Assembly (NCBI GenBank): GCA_012719355.1
Contig: JAAYAM010000017.1
Location: forward strand, 1-61,607
Reading direction: 5' to 3'
Length of the DNA stretch: 61,607 bases
Origin: Acidobacteriota bacterium
GTDB lineage: Bacteria > Acidobacteriota > UBA6911
The position numbers and the translations under genes are program-made. Of the stretch, positions 8,680-17,252 are shown one piece after another (position 1 is the first letter of the stretch; each line of letters begins with the position of its first letter). The notes under the pieces were generated by a model. That model saw only the letters and a program-made list of their open reading frames with translations. It ran no database searches and was not told the origin of the DNA.

Positions 8680-10199
8680 TGGAATGTGTGCCCAACTTCA
8701 GTGAAGGTCGCAACAGGGATGTTGTCGATGCGATTGCCGCAGCTTTCACGTCGACGCCGGGCGTGGCGCTGCTCGATACCGAGATGGACGCCGCTCATAA
8801 CCGCTGCGTCATCTCTGCTGCGGGAGATCCCGACGGCGTCGTCCGCGGGATAATCAAAGCCGTGGGAAAAGCCGTCGAGCTGATTGATCTTCGAACCCAC
8901 AAGGGAGAACATCCCAGGATGGGGGCGGCGGATGTGATCCCATTCATACCGATCTCAGGCGTAACGATGCAGGAATGCGTCGAGCTCTCGGTCAGAGTGG
9001 GACAGATCATTGCGGAACGCTACGGTATTCCGGTATATCTCTACGACCAGTCCGCACGTATTCCGGCCCGCCAGGATCTTGCATATGTCCGGAGAGGACA
9101 GTTTGAACGAATCCGGGAAGAGATCCGCACGAATCCCGACCGCAGACCCGATTTCGGTCCGTGCGAGGTTCATCCTTCGGCAGGCGCAAGCGCCGTCGGG
9201 GCGCGTTTCCCCCTGATCGCCTACAACATTTATCTCAGAACGAACGATGTCAGGATAGCTTCTGCAATCGCCCGCGCAATAAGGTTTTCATCGGGAGGGT
9301 TGCGCTATGTCAAGGCCCTCGGATTCCAGATCAAGGAGCGCAACCAGGCCCAGGTCTCGATGAATCTGACAAACTACGAAGCAACCCCGATATTCCGCGT
9401 ATTCGATCTGGTGTGCCGGGAAGCGGAGCGTTACGGTGTCTCGGTGGCGTCCAGCGAAATCATCGGGCTGATTCCGCAGAAGGCGCTCGACGCCACGGCC
9501 GAATATCATCTGCGGCTGGAGAACTTCGGCAGAAATCAGGTTCTGGAGAACCGCCTCGCGGATGTTCTCGGCAACAAGTCGGGCATGGATGAGTTTATTG
9601 CCAGCGTTGCAGGATCGGATCCGATCCTGCCGGCGGGAGGAAGCGTTGCAGCTCTGGCCGGCTCCCTCGGTGCGGCGTTGGGCGAGATGATGTCGGGTGT
9701 GACGGAAGGAAAAGAGAAATTTGCCTCAGTGGAGGGTGAGGTGCACAGAATCCACGCGGAACTCACAGAGCTTCGAAAGACGCTGAGGCGTCTCGTCGAC
9801 GAGGACTCCGACGCATTCAGATCCCTCATGGAAGCGGCCAGGCTCCCCAGGCAGGATGATCAGCAGAGAGCCGCCAGGGAGGAAGCAATCGAGCATGGGA
9901 CCCGGGCAGCCACGGAAACCCCTATCCGTACCGCAAGGTCGGCATGCCGGGCGCTCGAGCTTCTGCGGATTCTGGCGGAAATCGGCAACCCCAGCGCGAG
10001 ATGCGATGTCGCGGCGGGGGCACAGATGGCCGGCGCCTCGCTGAAGGCTGCTCAGTACAATGTTCTTGCCAACATTCCCGGCCTTAAGGACAGGGAATTC
10101 GCCGGGACCTGCCGCACGGAAGTCATGGAGCTTGTCAGGAGAGGCCAGTCTATTCTCCGGCAGATCGATGAACTGATGTTGTCGGCTGATTCGGAATAA
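8667..10199 (+). CDS. ftcD: bifunctional glutamate formimidoyltransferase / formimidoyl-THF cyclodeaminase
   Basis: 510 residues. The transferase half (about 1-300) begins RIVECVPNFSEGRN, the family signature, and moves the formimino group of formiminoglutamate to THF. The cyclodeaminase half (about 310-500; DPILPAGGSVAALAGSLGAALGEM) turns 5-formimino-THF into 5,10-methenyl-THF and ammonia. Both activities are fused as in animal FTCD; many bacteria keep them on separate proteins. The GTG start lies inside hutI (13-base overlap). It completes the HutI reaction by capturing the one-carbon unit on folate. Confidence 0.95.
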   Translation: MERIVECVPNFSEGRNRDVVDAIAAAFTSTPGVALLDTEMDAAHNRCVISAAGDPDGVVRGIIKAVGKAVELIDLRTHKGEHPRMGAADVIPFIPISGVTMQECVELSVRVGQIIAERYGIPVYLYDQSARIPARQDLAYVRRGQFERIREEIRTNPDRRPDFGPCEVHPSAGASAVGARFPLIAYNIYLRTNDVRIASAIARAIRFSSGGLRYVKALGFQIKERNQAQVSMNLTNYEATPIFRVFDLVCREAERYGVSVASSEIIGLIPQKALDATAEYHLRLENFGRNQVLENRLADVLGNKSGMDEFIASVAGSDPILPAGGSVAALAGSLGAALGEMMSGVTEGKEKFASVEGEVHRIHAELTELRKTLRRLVDEDSDAFRSLMEAARLPRQDDQQRAAREEAIEHGTRAATETPIRTARSACRALELLRILAEIGNPSARCDVAAGAQMAGASLKAAQYNVLANIPGLKDREFAGTCRTEVMELVRRGQSILRQIDELMLSADSE

Positions 10200-10261
10200 G
10201 ATTGGCAAATCTTCCGGTGAGCGCGATGCAAATGGACAAGGGAAGAGGAGACGGGGTTGCG

Positions 10262-10444
10262 CTACTGGCTCTTTTCGTCCTTGTTGTTCTCCGTCCCTTC
10301 CTGACCTGACTTGAGCGAAGACTTGAAATTCCGTATCCCTTCACCGAGTCCTTTTCCCAACTGCGGGATCTTGTTAACCCCGAAAATCAGGATAACGACG
10401 ATTGCGATGATAATGACTTCTGTTGTTCCAAGATGCGGAATCAT
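10262..10444 (-). CDS. tatA: Sec-independent (twin-arginine) translocase subunit TatA/TatE
   Basis: 60 residues. A short periplasmic start leads into one membrane helix (about 8-22, EVIIIAIVVILIFG), the hinge and amphipathic helix NKIPQLGKGLGEGIRNFKSSLK, and a charged tail. This is the TatA architecture, forming the protein-conducting element for folded Tat substrates. GGAGG six bases before the ATG fixes the start. No tatB or tatC is adjacent. Tat-type leaders occur on the amidase and the PaoA-like subunit in this window. Confidence 0.93.
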   Translation of the reverse strand: MIPHLGTTEVIIIAIVVILIFGVNKIPQLGKGLGEGIRNFKSSLKSGQEGTENNKDEKSQ

Positions 10445-10818
10445 ATCTACCCTCCGGGTTGTTCCAGGTACAGACGCTGGAAAGATACTTCAAGACCAGC
10501 AGCGAAGTCAATCCAATGCTGCGGGCCCGCACCTCCAATAAAAGCCCTCAAAGCCCTTGTGTCATTTGGGGAAATGTCCTATAAATCCCAGCAGTAAGCA
10601 CATTTATTGTGATCGGTACTGTTTAAGGAGCATCTGATAAAGCTTTCATCTGAATTTTCGCTTCTGTGCCCCGCTCGAGAGCTCGCGATGATTCGGGCAC
10701 GCAGTTTGAAAGAGATACTTTGCAATTCGGCTTAATTCGTCGGGACGGATTCAGGATTATGCGGACAGTGCTCTCTAAACGGCATTGAGCAGGAGAATCT
10801 CTGAAAGGAGCAGTTCAT
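10445..10818. other. 374-base gap between tatA and the corrinoid methyltransferase operon
   Basis: Divergent intergenic region that must hold both promoters; none matches the sigma70 consensus well. A possible leader structure lies at 10666-10700: GTGCCC and GGGCAC pair around a small GCTC/GAGC hairpin. No cobalamin riboswitch core is recognised despite the corrinoid operon downstream. Confidence 0.4.
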
Positions 10819-11613
10819 TTGAAAATAATTGGCGAAAAGATCAACGGAACGAGAAAGCGCGTTGCTCAGGCTATCCAGGACCGGGATTCAGAATTCATTC
10901 AGGATCTGGCTCGCAGTCAGGCCGAAGCCGGTGCCGACTGGCTTGATGCCAACGCCGGCACATCACCCAGTCGTGAAGCAGACGACCTCATCTGGTTAAT
11001 TGAAAACATCCAGGCCGTAACCGATAAACCAATCTGCATCGACACCGCAAACGAAAAGGCATTGGAGATCGCCATAAGAGCGGTCAAGAAGACGCCGATG
11101 GTCAATTCAATCAGTGGAGAACCGCACCGGCTCGCAATGATCCCGATCGTGGCCGAAAACAAGTGCCCTGCCGTGGCGCTGGCGCTGGACGAGCAGGGAG
11201 TGCCTAAAACCGTGGACGATCGCCTCAGGGTGGTCGGGAATCTTCTCAAGGAAACCCGCAAGGCCGGCATAGAAGATGACCAGCTGTACTTCGATCCTCT
11301 GGCGATGACCATAGCCACCAATATCGAATCAGGGAATATTTTCTTCGATTCGATCCGCGCGATTCGCAAGGAATATCCTAAGGTCCACATCACCTGCGGC
11401 CTGAGCAATATCTCATTCGGACTTCCGGCGCGGGCACATATCAACAGAGTCTTTATGAGCCTTGCCATGCAGGCCGGACTCGACTGCGCCATCATGGATC
11501 CGAACGACAGGGATCTCAGGAGCGCCATCTATTGTACGGAACTGTTGCTGGGACTCGACCGGCATTGTCTGAGATATACTCGCGCATTTCGCGCAGGAGC
11601 CTTTAACAAGTAA
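10819..11613 (+). CDS. methyltetrahydrofolate:corrinoid methyltransferase (DHPS-like fold, AcsE/MT-II type)
   Basis: 264 residues, same length class as AcsE and MtgA-type enzymes, which move methyl groups between a corrinoid protein and tetrahydrofolate. The TIM-barrel pterin-binding family shows GEKINGTRKR at the start, GADWLDANAGTS near 38, CIDTANEKAL near 73, and PMVNSISGEP near 93. TTG 10819 is chosen because AAAGGAG sits 10 bases before it. First gene of a three-gene operon with corrinoid protein and UroD-family partner. Expected role: the second methyltransferase, giving 5-methyl-THF. The direction in vivo is inferred. Confidence 0.85.
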   Translation: MKIIGEKINGTRKRVAQAIQDRDSEFIQDLARSQAEAGADWLDANAGTSPSREADDLIWLIENIQAVTDKPICIDTANEKALEIAIRAVKKTPMVNSISGEPHRLAMIPIVAENKCPAVALALDEQGVPKTVDDRLRVVGNLLKETRKAGIEDDQLYFDPLAMTIATNIESGNIFFDSIRAIRKEYPKVHITCGLSNISFGLPARAHINRVFMSLAMQAGLDCAIMDPNDRDLRSAIYCTELLLGLDRHCLRYTRAFRAGAFNK

Positions 11614-11657
11614 AAATCCCGTTCTTACCAAATCAGGAAGGAAAAAAAGGAGAGCTT

Positions 11658-12296
11658 ATGTCGAAAGAACTGATTGATGCCGTCGTTGATATGCGTGAGG
11701 AAGACGCTGTAAAGATTGCCGAAGATCTGCTGAACTCCGGCGCCAATCCCATGGGTGTTCTGGATGACTGCCGTGAGGCGCTCGGCATCATCGGATCGCG
11801 TTTTGCCGCCGGCGAATGCTTCGTCCCGGAACTGATTCTGGCAGGCGAAATGTTGCGCCAGATTGCCACTTTGGCGAGACCGAGGATTCAGCAATCGGGG
11901 AGCGCCCCTCAGCAGAAGCTGGGCAGAATCGTTTTCGGCACGGTTGAAGGGGACATCCATGACATCGCGAAAGACATCGTGGTGTTCATGCTTGACATCA
12001 ACGGCTTTGAGGTAATGGATCTCGGCGTCGACGTTCCGGCCGCAAAGTTCGTGGAAGCGGTGCGGGAATTCAAACCCCAGGTTGTCGGACTCAGCGGATT
12101 TCTGACCCTTGCCTACGACCCTATGAAGAATACGGTCCAGGCTCTGAAGGATGCCGGACTGCGCGACAGCGTAAAGATCATGATCGGCGGCGGGCAGATG
12201 GATGACCAGGTCGCCGCATATGCGAAGGCGGACGCTTACGGCAAAGACGCAATGGCAGCGGTCACCCTTGCAAAGGGATGGGTAGGAGCAAAATGA
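11658..12296 (+). CDS. corrinoid (B12-binding) methyl-carrier protein, MtbC/MtgC-like
   Basis: 212 residues: an N-terminal four-helix cap (about 1-85, with the GECFVPELILAGEML pattern) and a Rossmann-like B12 domain (about 88-212). The cobalt-coordinating motif DxHxxG appears as D99-I-H101-D-I-A104, so the His ligand is kept but the usual Gly is Ala. Later motifs GLSGFLTLA and IGGG are normal for the family. It would shuttle the methyl group between the UroD-like and the methyl-THF enzymes. Strong AAAAAAGGAGAG ribosome site. The UroD gene starts one base after its stop codon region. Confidence 0.9.
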   Translation: MSKELIDAVVDMREEDAVKIAEDLLNSGANPMGVLDDCREALGIIGSRFAAGECFVPELILAGEMLRQIATLARPRIQQSGSAPQQKLGRIVFGTVEGDIHDIAKDIVVFMLDINGFEVMDLGVDVPAAKFVEAVREFKPQVVGLSGFLTLAYDPMKNTVQALKDAGLRDSVKIMIGGGQMDDQVAAYAKADAYGKDAMAAVTLAKGWVGAK

Positions 12297-12297
12297 A

Positions 12298-13641
12298 ATG
12301 CCAAAACCAGCAGATTTCGACAAGTTGACACCGGCTCAGAAGCTGGAAGCCCGTCTCGCCGCATGGCAGAACCATGAAGGCATTGAGTTTGCCGATAAGG
12401 AAAAGGAAAACGAGTACAGATTCCGCGCGCAGATTCTTGCCGACGTGGTCAAGCTGAGGAAGCCGGCCCGGGTGCCGGTTCTCATCGCGACCGGTTTCTA
12501 TCCTTTCCCTTATGCCGGTTATACCTGCCGGGATGCCATGTACGATTACGACAAACTCGGCAAGGCCATGATGAAGTTCCATGCCGACTTTGAACCGGAC
12601 GCCGTGGCATCGCCGGGGCTGTATGGGCCCGGCAAGGCTTTCGAGGTGCTGGATTATAAGCTTTATCACTGGCCGGGCCATGGTGTGCCGGAAACCACCT
12701 CGTACCAGTGTGCGGAAGCTGAGTACATGAAAGGGGATGAATATCCTGATTTTCTGAAGGATCCCTCCGACTACTTCCTCCGCTTCTATCTGCCGCGCGT
12801 TTTCGGGGCGCTGGAGCCGCTGAAAGAACTTCCCCCGTTCACCAACCTCCAGGAACTGCCGTTTGTCGGTCCCGGTATCTTTCATTTTGGTCTTCCTCAC
12901 ATTCAGGACGCCCTGAAGAAACTGATGAAGGCCGGCGAGATATCGCTCGAGTGGTTTACCAGAGTCGTCGAGATCGAGAAGAACATCATTACCTCTCTTG
13001 GAATGCCGAAGTTCCAGGGAGCTTTCTCGAAGGCACCGATGGATGTCCCCGGAGACACGATGCGGGGAACAAAGCAGATTCTGCTGGACAAGTTCCGCAA
13101 GCCCAACGAAATCATCGCGGCTTCCGAGCGTTGTGCCCAACTGATGCTCGACATGGGCGTCCGCAATTCAGTCTGGGGCGGCCCGCCGACAGTATTTTTC
13201 CCGCTGCACAAAGGCGCTGACAGCTTCATGTCCCCTGCCGACTTCAAGAAGTTTTACTGGCCATCCCTTAAGACGGTAATGCTGGGGCTGATCAAGGAAG
13301 GGCTCATACCGTTCATGTTCGTGGAAGGAAGCTATAATCAGCGGCTCGATATTATCACCGATCCCGATATTCCCGCCGGGACCACCATCTGGTACTTCGA
13401 TAAGACGGATATGAAGGAAGTGCGAAAGCGTCTCCAGGGTTGGGCATGCTTCTCAGGCAACTTCCCTTCTTCTCTGTTGAAAACGGGAACCGTCGATCAA
13501 GTCAGGTCGCACTGCAGGCAACTGCTGGATGATCTGGCCGGCGACGGCGGATATTACATGGTCAACGGTGCAGTTCTCGATGAAGCAATCCCGGAGAACC
13601 TGCACGCCTATGTCGAGACGGTCAAAGAGTACGAGATATAG
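12298..13641 (+). CDS. uroporphyrinogen decarboxylase (UroD)-family methyltransferase
   Basis: 447 residues, about 100 longer than MtaA or HemE. It shares the UroD-fold C terminus (SGNFPSSLLKTGTVDQVR near 386-403, then a final IPENLHAYVETV). The zinc HxC...C motif of CoM-type methyltransferases is missing: the equivalent stretch reads FMFVEGSYNQRLD (339-351) and the later Cys position reads MVNGA (421-425). In a three-component system this would be the substrate-specific methyltransferase that demethylates a donor and loads the corrinoid protein. HemE function is unlikely given length, sequence and the operon. The substrate is unknown. Confidence 0.75.
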   Translation: MPKPADFDKLTPAQKLEARLAAWQNHEGIEFADKEKENEYRFRAQILADVVKLRKPARVPVLIATGFYPFPYAGYTCRDAMYDYDKLGKAMMKFHADFEPDAVASPGLYGPGKAFEVLDYKLYHWPGHGVPETTSYQCAEAEYMKGDEYPDFLKDPSDYFLRFYLPRVFGALEPLKELPPFTNLQELPFVGPGIFHFGLPHIQDALKKLMKAGEISLEWFTRVVEIEKNIITSLGMPKFQGAFSKAPMDVPGDTMRGTKQILLDKFRKPNEIIAASERCAQLMLDMGVRNSVWGGPPTVFFPLHKGADSFMSPADFKKFYWPSLKTVMLGLIKEGLIPFMFVEGSYNQRLDIITDPDIPAGTTIWYFDKTDMKEVRKRLQGWACFSGNFPSSLLKTGTVDQVRSHCRQLLDDLAGDGGYYMVNGAVLDEAIPENLHAYVETVKEYEI

Positions 13642-13650
13642 GCTCTCCTG

Positions 13651-13688
13651 AAGCCCGGGCATGAAGAATTTTCATACCCGGGCTTTTT
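13651..13688 (+). terminator. intrinsic terminator of the corrinoid methyltransferase operon
   Basis: AAGCCCGGG (13651-13659) pairs with CCCGGGCTT (13677-13685); ATGAA and TTCAT extend the stem past one C/A mismatch. It is followed by TTTTT. It lies 10 bases after the UroD-family stop codon. Confidence 0.9.
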
Positions 13689-13869
13689 GTGTGCGCCCGA
13701 GAAGAACCTCTCCGCGGCCCGCCACTGTTTTTGCTTTTGAATCGCGCATCGTTTGACATATGATCGGCTCATCGAAATCCGCGCAGCATGAAAACAAAGC
13801 AATTCGAGGCCTGTGCGAAGTCAGTTGAAACAGCCGGTGACCGGCAGACCATTTTTCCAGGAGAGTCCG

Positions 13870-15108
13870 ATGAGTCAACCAGCCGTTGTTAAGCCGCAGA
13901 TGGCTGCAATCAAGACGCCAGCCTATGCATGGGTAGTTTTATTTGCCGTGTATCTTGCAACTCTGGCAGCCCCGCTCAATCAGATGAAAGTCCCGCCCGT
14001 GATGTCGATCCTCATAAAGACGTTCGGCCTCGACTACGGCAGCGCGGGCATGCTGATGTCCATCTTTTCGATCATGGGTTTCGTGCTTGCAATACCCGCC
14101 GGATTTATCATGGGAAGATTCGGGATCAAGGCGACCGGACTGATCGCGGTGGGGGCCACCGTCATCGGAGCCGGGATAGGAGCATTGTCAAACGATGCAA
14201 ATCTTCTCTTCGCCGGCAGGTTTGTTGAAGGAATCGGGATGGGCCTGATCATGGTGGCCGCTCCTTCGGCCATTTCACTCTGGTTCCCGGCAGAAAAGCG
14301 CGGACTGCCGATGGGCTTGTGGGCAAGCAGCGTCGGAGTCGGAAGTATTGCCGCGCTGAACCTTGCGCCCGCGCTGGCTCAGGCACACAGCTGGCGGGCC
14401 GTGTGGTGGGTCGGAACGGGGCTCGCAGCGCTGGCCTTCGTACTGTTCGCACTCCTCTTCAGATTGCCGCGTCAGAATGAACTGGGCGGATCGGCTTCGC
14501 AGACAAGCGCCCCGGAAGAGGGTGGGAAGCCTGCTCCCGTGAGCCTCACAAAAGCCATGGGCAACTTCAGCCTCTGGATGATCGCAATCACTTTCGGATG
14601 CTTCAACCTTACCGTCATGGCGTGGAACACGTTCTACCCTGATTTCCTGGAGACGCAGAGGAACTTCTCCCCGGCATATGCCTCTTTCGTCACCAGTCTC
14701 CTGATGATGATCGCGATCTTCTCAGGACCGGCGGGAGGCTATATTTCAGACCGTATCGGCTCGCGCAAGTCGGTCATCATTGTTCCATTTATCGTGCTGA
14801 CTGTGCTCTTCTTCCTGCCGTTCAACATCACCGGCTGGACCATTCCGGCACTGATGATACTGGCCGGCGTAGTGGTAGGGCCGGTTGCGCCGGTATGCCT
14901 GGCGGCTGTCCCTGAGGTGATGAAATCGCCGCAGACTATCGGGATAGGGCTGGGGGTGGCTGCGTTCTGCCAGAACCTGGGTATGTTCATAGGGCCGGCG
15001 CTCTTCGGTCAGCTGGTCGAAGTGACCGGCTTCGCAATGGCGGGATATCTCATGGTACCGATCTGCATTGCGGCAATCATCTGCACCTGGCTCGCGAAGA
15101 TCCGGTAA
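13870..15108 (+). CDS. major facilitator superfamily transporter
   Basis: 412 residues with about 12 hydrophobic segments and a central charged loop near 200-230, the MFS 6+6 layout. The signature loop after helix 2 reads GFIMGRFGIK (an RxGxR/K variant) and the equivalent loop in the second half reads GGYISDRIGSRKS. It opens with the NarK/CynX-like pattern MSILIKTFGLDYGSAGMLMS. The ATG at 13870 is chosen for the CAGGAGAG site; an in-frame GTG at 13813 lacks one. It is separated from the corrinoid operon by a terminator, so transcribed separately, but it may import that pathway's substrate. The substrate cannot be read from sequence. Confidence 0.9.
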   Translation: MSQPAVVKPQMAAIKTPAYAWVVLFAVYLATLAAPLNQMKVPPVMSILIKTFGLDYGSAGMLMSIFSIMGFVLAIPAGFIMGRFGIKATGLIAVGATVIGAGIGALSNDANLLFAGRFVEGIGMGLIMVAAPSAISLWFPAEKRGLPMGLWASSVGVGSIAALNLAPALAQAHSWRAVWWVGTGLAALAFVLFALLFRLPRQNELGGSASQTSAPEEGGKPAPVSLTKAMGNFSLWMIAITFGCFNLTVMAWNTFYPDFLETQRNFSPAYASFVTSLLMMIAIFSGPAGGYISDRIGSRKSVIIVPFIVLTVLFFLPFNITGWTIPALMILAGVVVGPVAPVCLAAVPEVMKSPQTIGIGLGVAAFCQNLGMFIGPALFGQLVEVTGFAMAGYLMVPICIAAIICTWLAKIR

Positions 15109-15169
15109 TTCCTCTCCTTCATGCCCGCGGATCGCGCAGATCACACATCCTGGCTGCGCAATCCGCGGC

Positions 15170-16234
15170 TCACTTCTTCATACCCAGATCCTCGATCTTC
15201 CCGGAAGTGAACACTCCTCGCCTTATCAGCCTGTCAGCCATGGCCGTGCAGTAATCGCACTGGCTGCATTCCTTGTCGCATGATGTGATTCTTTCGAAGA
15301 AGCCGGCGCGGTCCAGGGACTTGTTGTCAAGATGCAGCAGGTGTGACATGCCGGCAGAGTACAGGTTTCCGGCCATCAGTTCGAGCAGGTCTCCATCCCA
15401 GCTCTCACCCAGGTAGGCTTGCACGCATCTCAGGACCATGCTTTTCGAGCTGGTTCTCCCCACCAGCTTGAAATAGGAGGTGATACCGCCGTACCTGCGG
15501 GTATCCTCCGGCCGAATCCATCCGGACTTGAGAAACTGCGACAGATCCGTTTTGGAGATCTGGAGGCAGTTGAGGCTGAAAACATTGTCCTCGGATCGCA
15601 CCGCGGCGCCATCAGGCCTTCTTGACTTGTGCGAGATGTAGTTGAAATGGAATTTTCGAAAAGCGCAGCGGAAGAGGCAGCCCTCATTAACCATGAGCTT
15701 GATTTCTGCGCCCGTCGCATCTCTGATCCTTTTCAGGAGCCCGGGATTGCGGTTGATATCGACGTGAGGAGTTATTACATCCGCTCCTGCTTTGCGAAAG
15801 ATGACTCCCTTTTCGACACAGTCGATATCTCCCAGGACTGAGGCACAGATCTCCAGCCGGGGAAACCGTTTCCGCACTTCACGGATGTAAAGAGGGTTGG
15901 CCATCGTGACGGATTCGACGCCGTGCTCTTCGTGAACCCGTTTCAGGTAGGCCATTGTGGAATTCAGAACCGAAGACGAGTACCAGTCATCCCCTTCGCA
16001 GATCGAGTTCAGCAGCAGATTGACCCTGATTCCCTCGCTGTGGATTCGGCCGACGATATCGACGAACCGGTCAAAGCTCATTTCCGGCGCGATCCTGCCC
16101 GCCCCGCCATACTGCTGCGGACCCGAAAGATAGATCTCCCGGATTCGGTTGTTCCCCCCGTTTGCGAGGCGGAATACTTCCGTCAGTGTTTCCGGATCGT
16201 TGTTGTAGGGGACAGAAAACTCGAGCACTCCCAT
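15170..16234 (-). CDS. peptidase U32-like protein
   Basis: 354 residues from ATG 16234, chosen for GGAG seven bases upstream; a longer frame to 16321 would overlap the next gene by 58 bases. A TIM-barrel U32 pattern is visible: REIYLSGPQQYGG near 33, FPRLEICASVLGDI near 125, and NEGCLFRCAFRKFHF near 185. U32-family proteins such as UbiU/UbiV hold a [4Fe-4S] cluster; here Cys in CLFRC, NCLQ and the C-terminal CDKECSQCDYC are candidates. Despite the family name, peptidase activity is not implied. It follows the PaoB-like gene by 29 bases and is probably co-transcribed. Confidence 0.65.
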   Translation of the reverse strand: MGVLEFSVPYNNDPETLTEVFRLANGGNNRIREIYLSGPQQYGGAGRIAPEMSFDRFVDIVGRIHSEGIRVNLLLNSICEGDDWYSSSVLNSTMAYLKRVHEEHGVESVTMANPLYIREVRKRFPRLEICASVLGDIDCVEKGVIFRKAGADVITPHVDINRNPGLLKRIRDATGAEIKLMVNEGCLFRCAFRKFHFNYISHKSRRPDGAAVRSEDNVFSLNCLQISKTDLSQFLKSGWIRPEDTRRYGGITSYFKLVGRTSSKSMVLRCVQAYLGESWDGDLLELMAGNLYSAGMSHLLHLDNKSLDRAGFFERITSCDKECSQCDYCTAMADRLIRRGVFTSGKIEDLGMKK

Positions 16235-16263
16235 CGGCGGCTCCAGACTGGTGCAGGTGCCGG

Positions 16264-17226
16264 TCACGCGCAGGCGAGCAGAGCTCTTTTCACCATCGTT
16301 TTGGCGATCGGAATCTTCCACTTGTTCCTGTCGCCCGGAAGAACCGATGCGGCTGCCACGGCCTCAGCTCCGGCAGCATCGGCGGTCGATTCCGTGATGC
16401 GCTTCCCTTTGATGAATCCTTCCGCCTTTTCCGCCCGGTAAGGCTTGTTGAACACAGCGTTCAGGCATATGCGGGCATCGCTCTCCCCCACCATCACGGC
16501 GCAGTTGACGATTGGAAAATCGATCGATTTCCGGATGGCAAACTTGTTAAATGCGCTCCTGGTTCCCGCTGCAGGGGTTGGTATCTGGATCTCGGTAACG
16601 ATTTCATCAACGGCAAGCACGGTGGAACCGGGGACAGTCATCTCCCAGAACTGTTCGGCCTGAATGGTACGCCGGTTGGTTCTGATCCGCGCGTTAAGAG
16701 CAACGAGAGCCGGCGCCGTATCGCTTGGGTTGACGGCAATGCAAAGCTTCACCGGACCGAAAATCGAGTGGTACCGGTTGTCCCCCCCCCAGGCATAGCA
16801 CTCCTGGCCCCCTTTTCGAAAACAGTTGAACCTGTTGTCGGGATTCCTGAAATACCAGCAACGGTTCAGCTGGCAGATATTTCCTCCGATGGTCCCCATT
16901 TCGCGAATGTGAGGAGTGGCGGTACGATGCGCGGCTTCCGCCAGTGCCGTGTAGCGGCTGCGGACCAACTCGTTCTTCGCGATGTCTTCCAGCCGGGTCA
17001 GAGCCCCGATTCTGAGCATCCCGTTTTCTTCCTTGACGTAATCCATACCGGGAATGCTCTTGAGGTTCACGACAACTTCCGGATGCGTCGGCAGGATCTC
17101 AAAGCGCATGATCCCCAGCAGATCCGTACCGCCAGAGATGAGCGCGGCTTTTCCGCTCCGCAGAACCGATGAAGCCTCCTCGACCGTCCTGGCATCAATA
17201 TGCGAGAACTTCTTCCATGTTTTCAT
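16264..17226 (-). CDS. FAD/[4Fe-4S] subunit of a molybdenum hydroxylase (PaoB/YagS-like)
   Basis: 320 residues. The FAD-binding motifs of the xanthine oxidase medium subunit are present: LISGGTDLLGIM near 29 and GTIGGNICQ near 112. A Cys-rich insert follows, with four Cys in CQLNRCWYF, FNCF and QECY, matching the extra [4Fe-4S] cluster of PaoB and 4-hydroxybenzoyl-CoA reductase beta subunits. AAGGAG before ATG 17226 fixes the start. It would pass electrons from the 2Fe-2S subunit to an acceptor through FAD. The molybdenum (PaoC-type) subunit is not in the window. Confidence 0.85.
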   Translation of the reverse strand: MKTWKKFSHIDARTVEEASSVLRSGKAALISGGTDLLGIMRFEILPTHPEVVVNLKSIPGMDYVKEENGMLRIGALTRLEDIAKNELVRSRYTALAEAAHRTATPHIREMGTIGGNICQLNRCWYFRNPDNRFNCFRKGGQECYAWGGDNRYHSIFGPVKLCIAVNPSDTAPALVALNARIRTNRRTIQAEQFWEMTVPGSTVLAVDEIVTEIQIPTPAAGTRSAFNKFAIRKSIDFPIVNCAVMVGESDARICLNAVFNKPYRAEKAEGFIKGKRITESTADAAGAEAVAAASVLPGDRNKWKIPIAKTMVKRALLACA

Positions 17227-17252
17227 TGTCGGACTCCTTGCTGTAGAGAGCT

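Noticed and set aside
10445-10818. Cobalamin riboswitch before the corrinoid operon
   Set aside because: Looked for the conserved B12-box core; not seen. Only a small unassigned stem is present.
16162-17172. 336-codon plus-strand frame opposite the PaoB-like gene
   Set aside because: Overlaps two well-supported minus-strand genes and has no recognisable motif.
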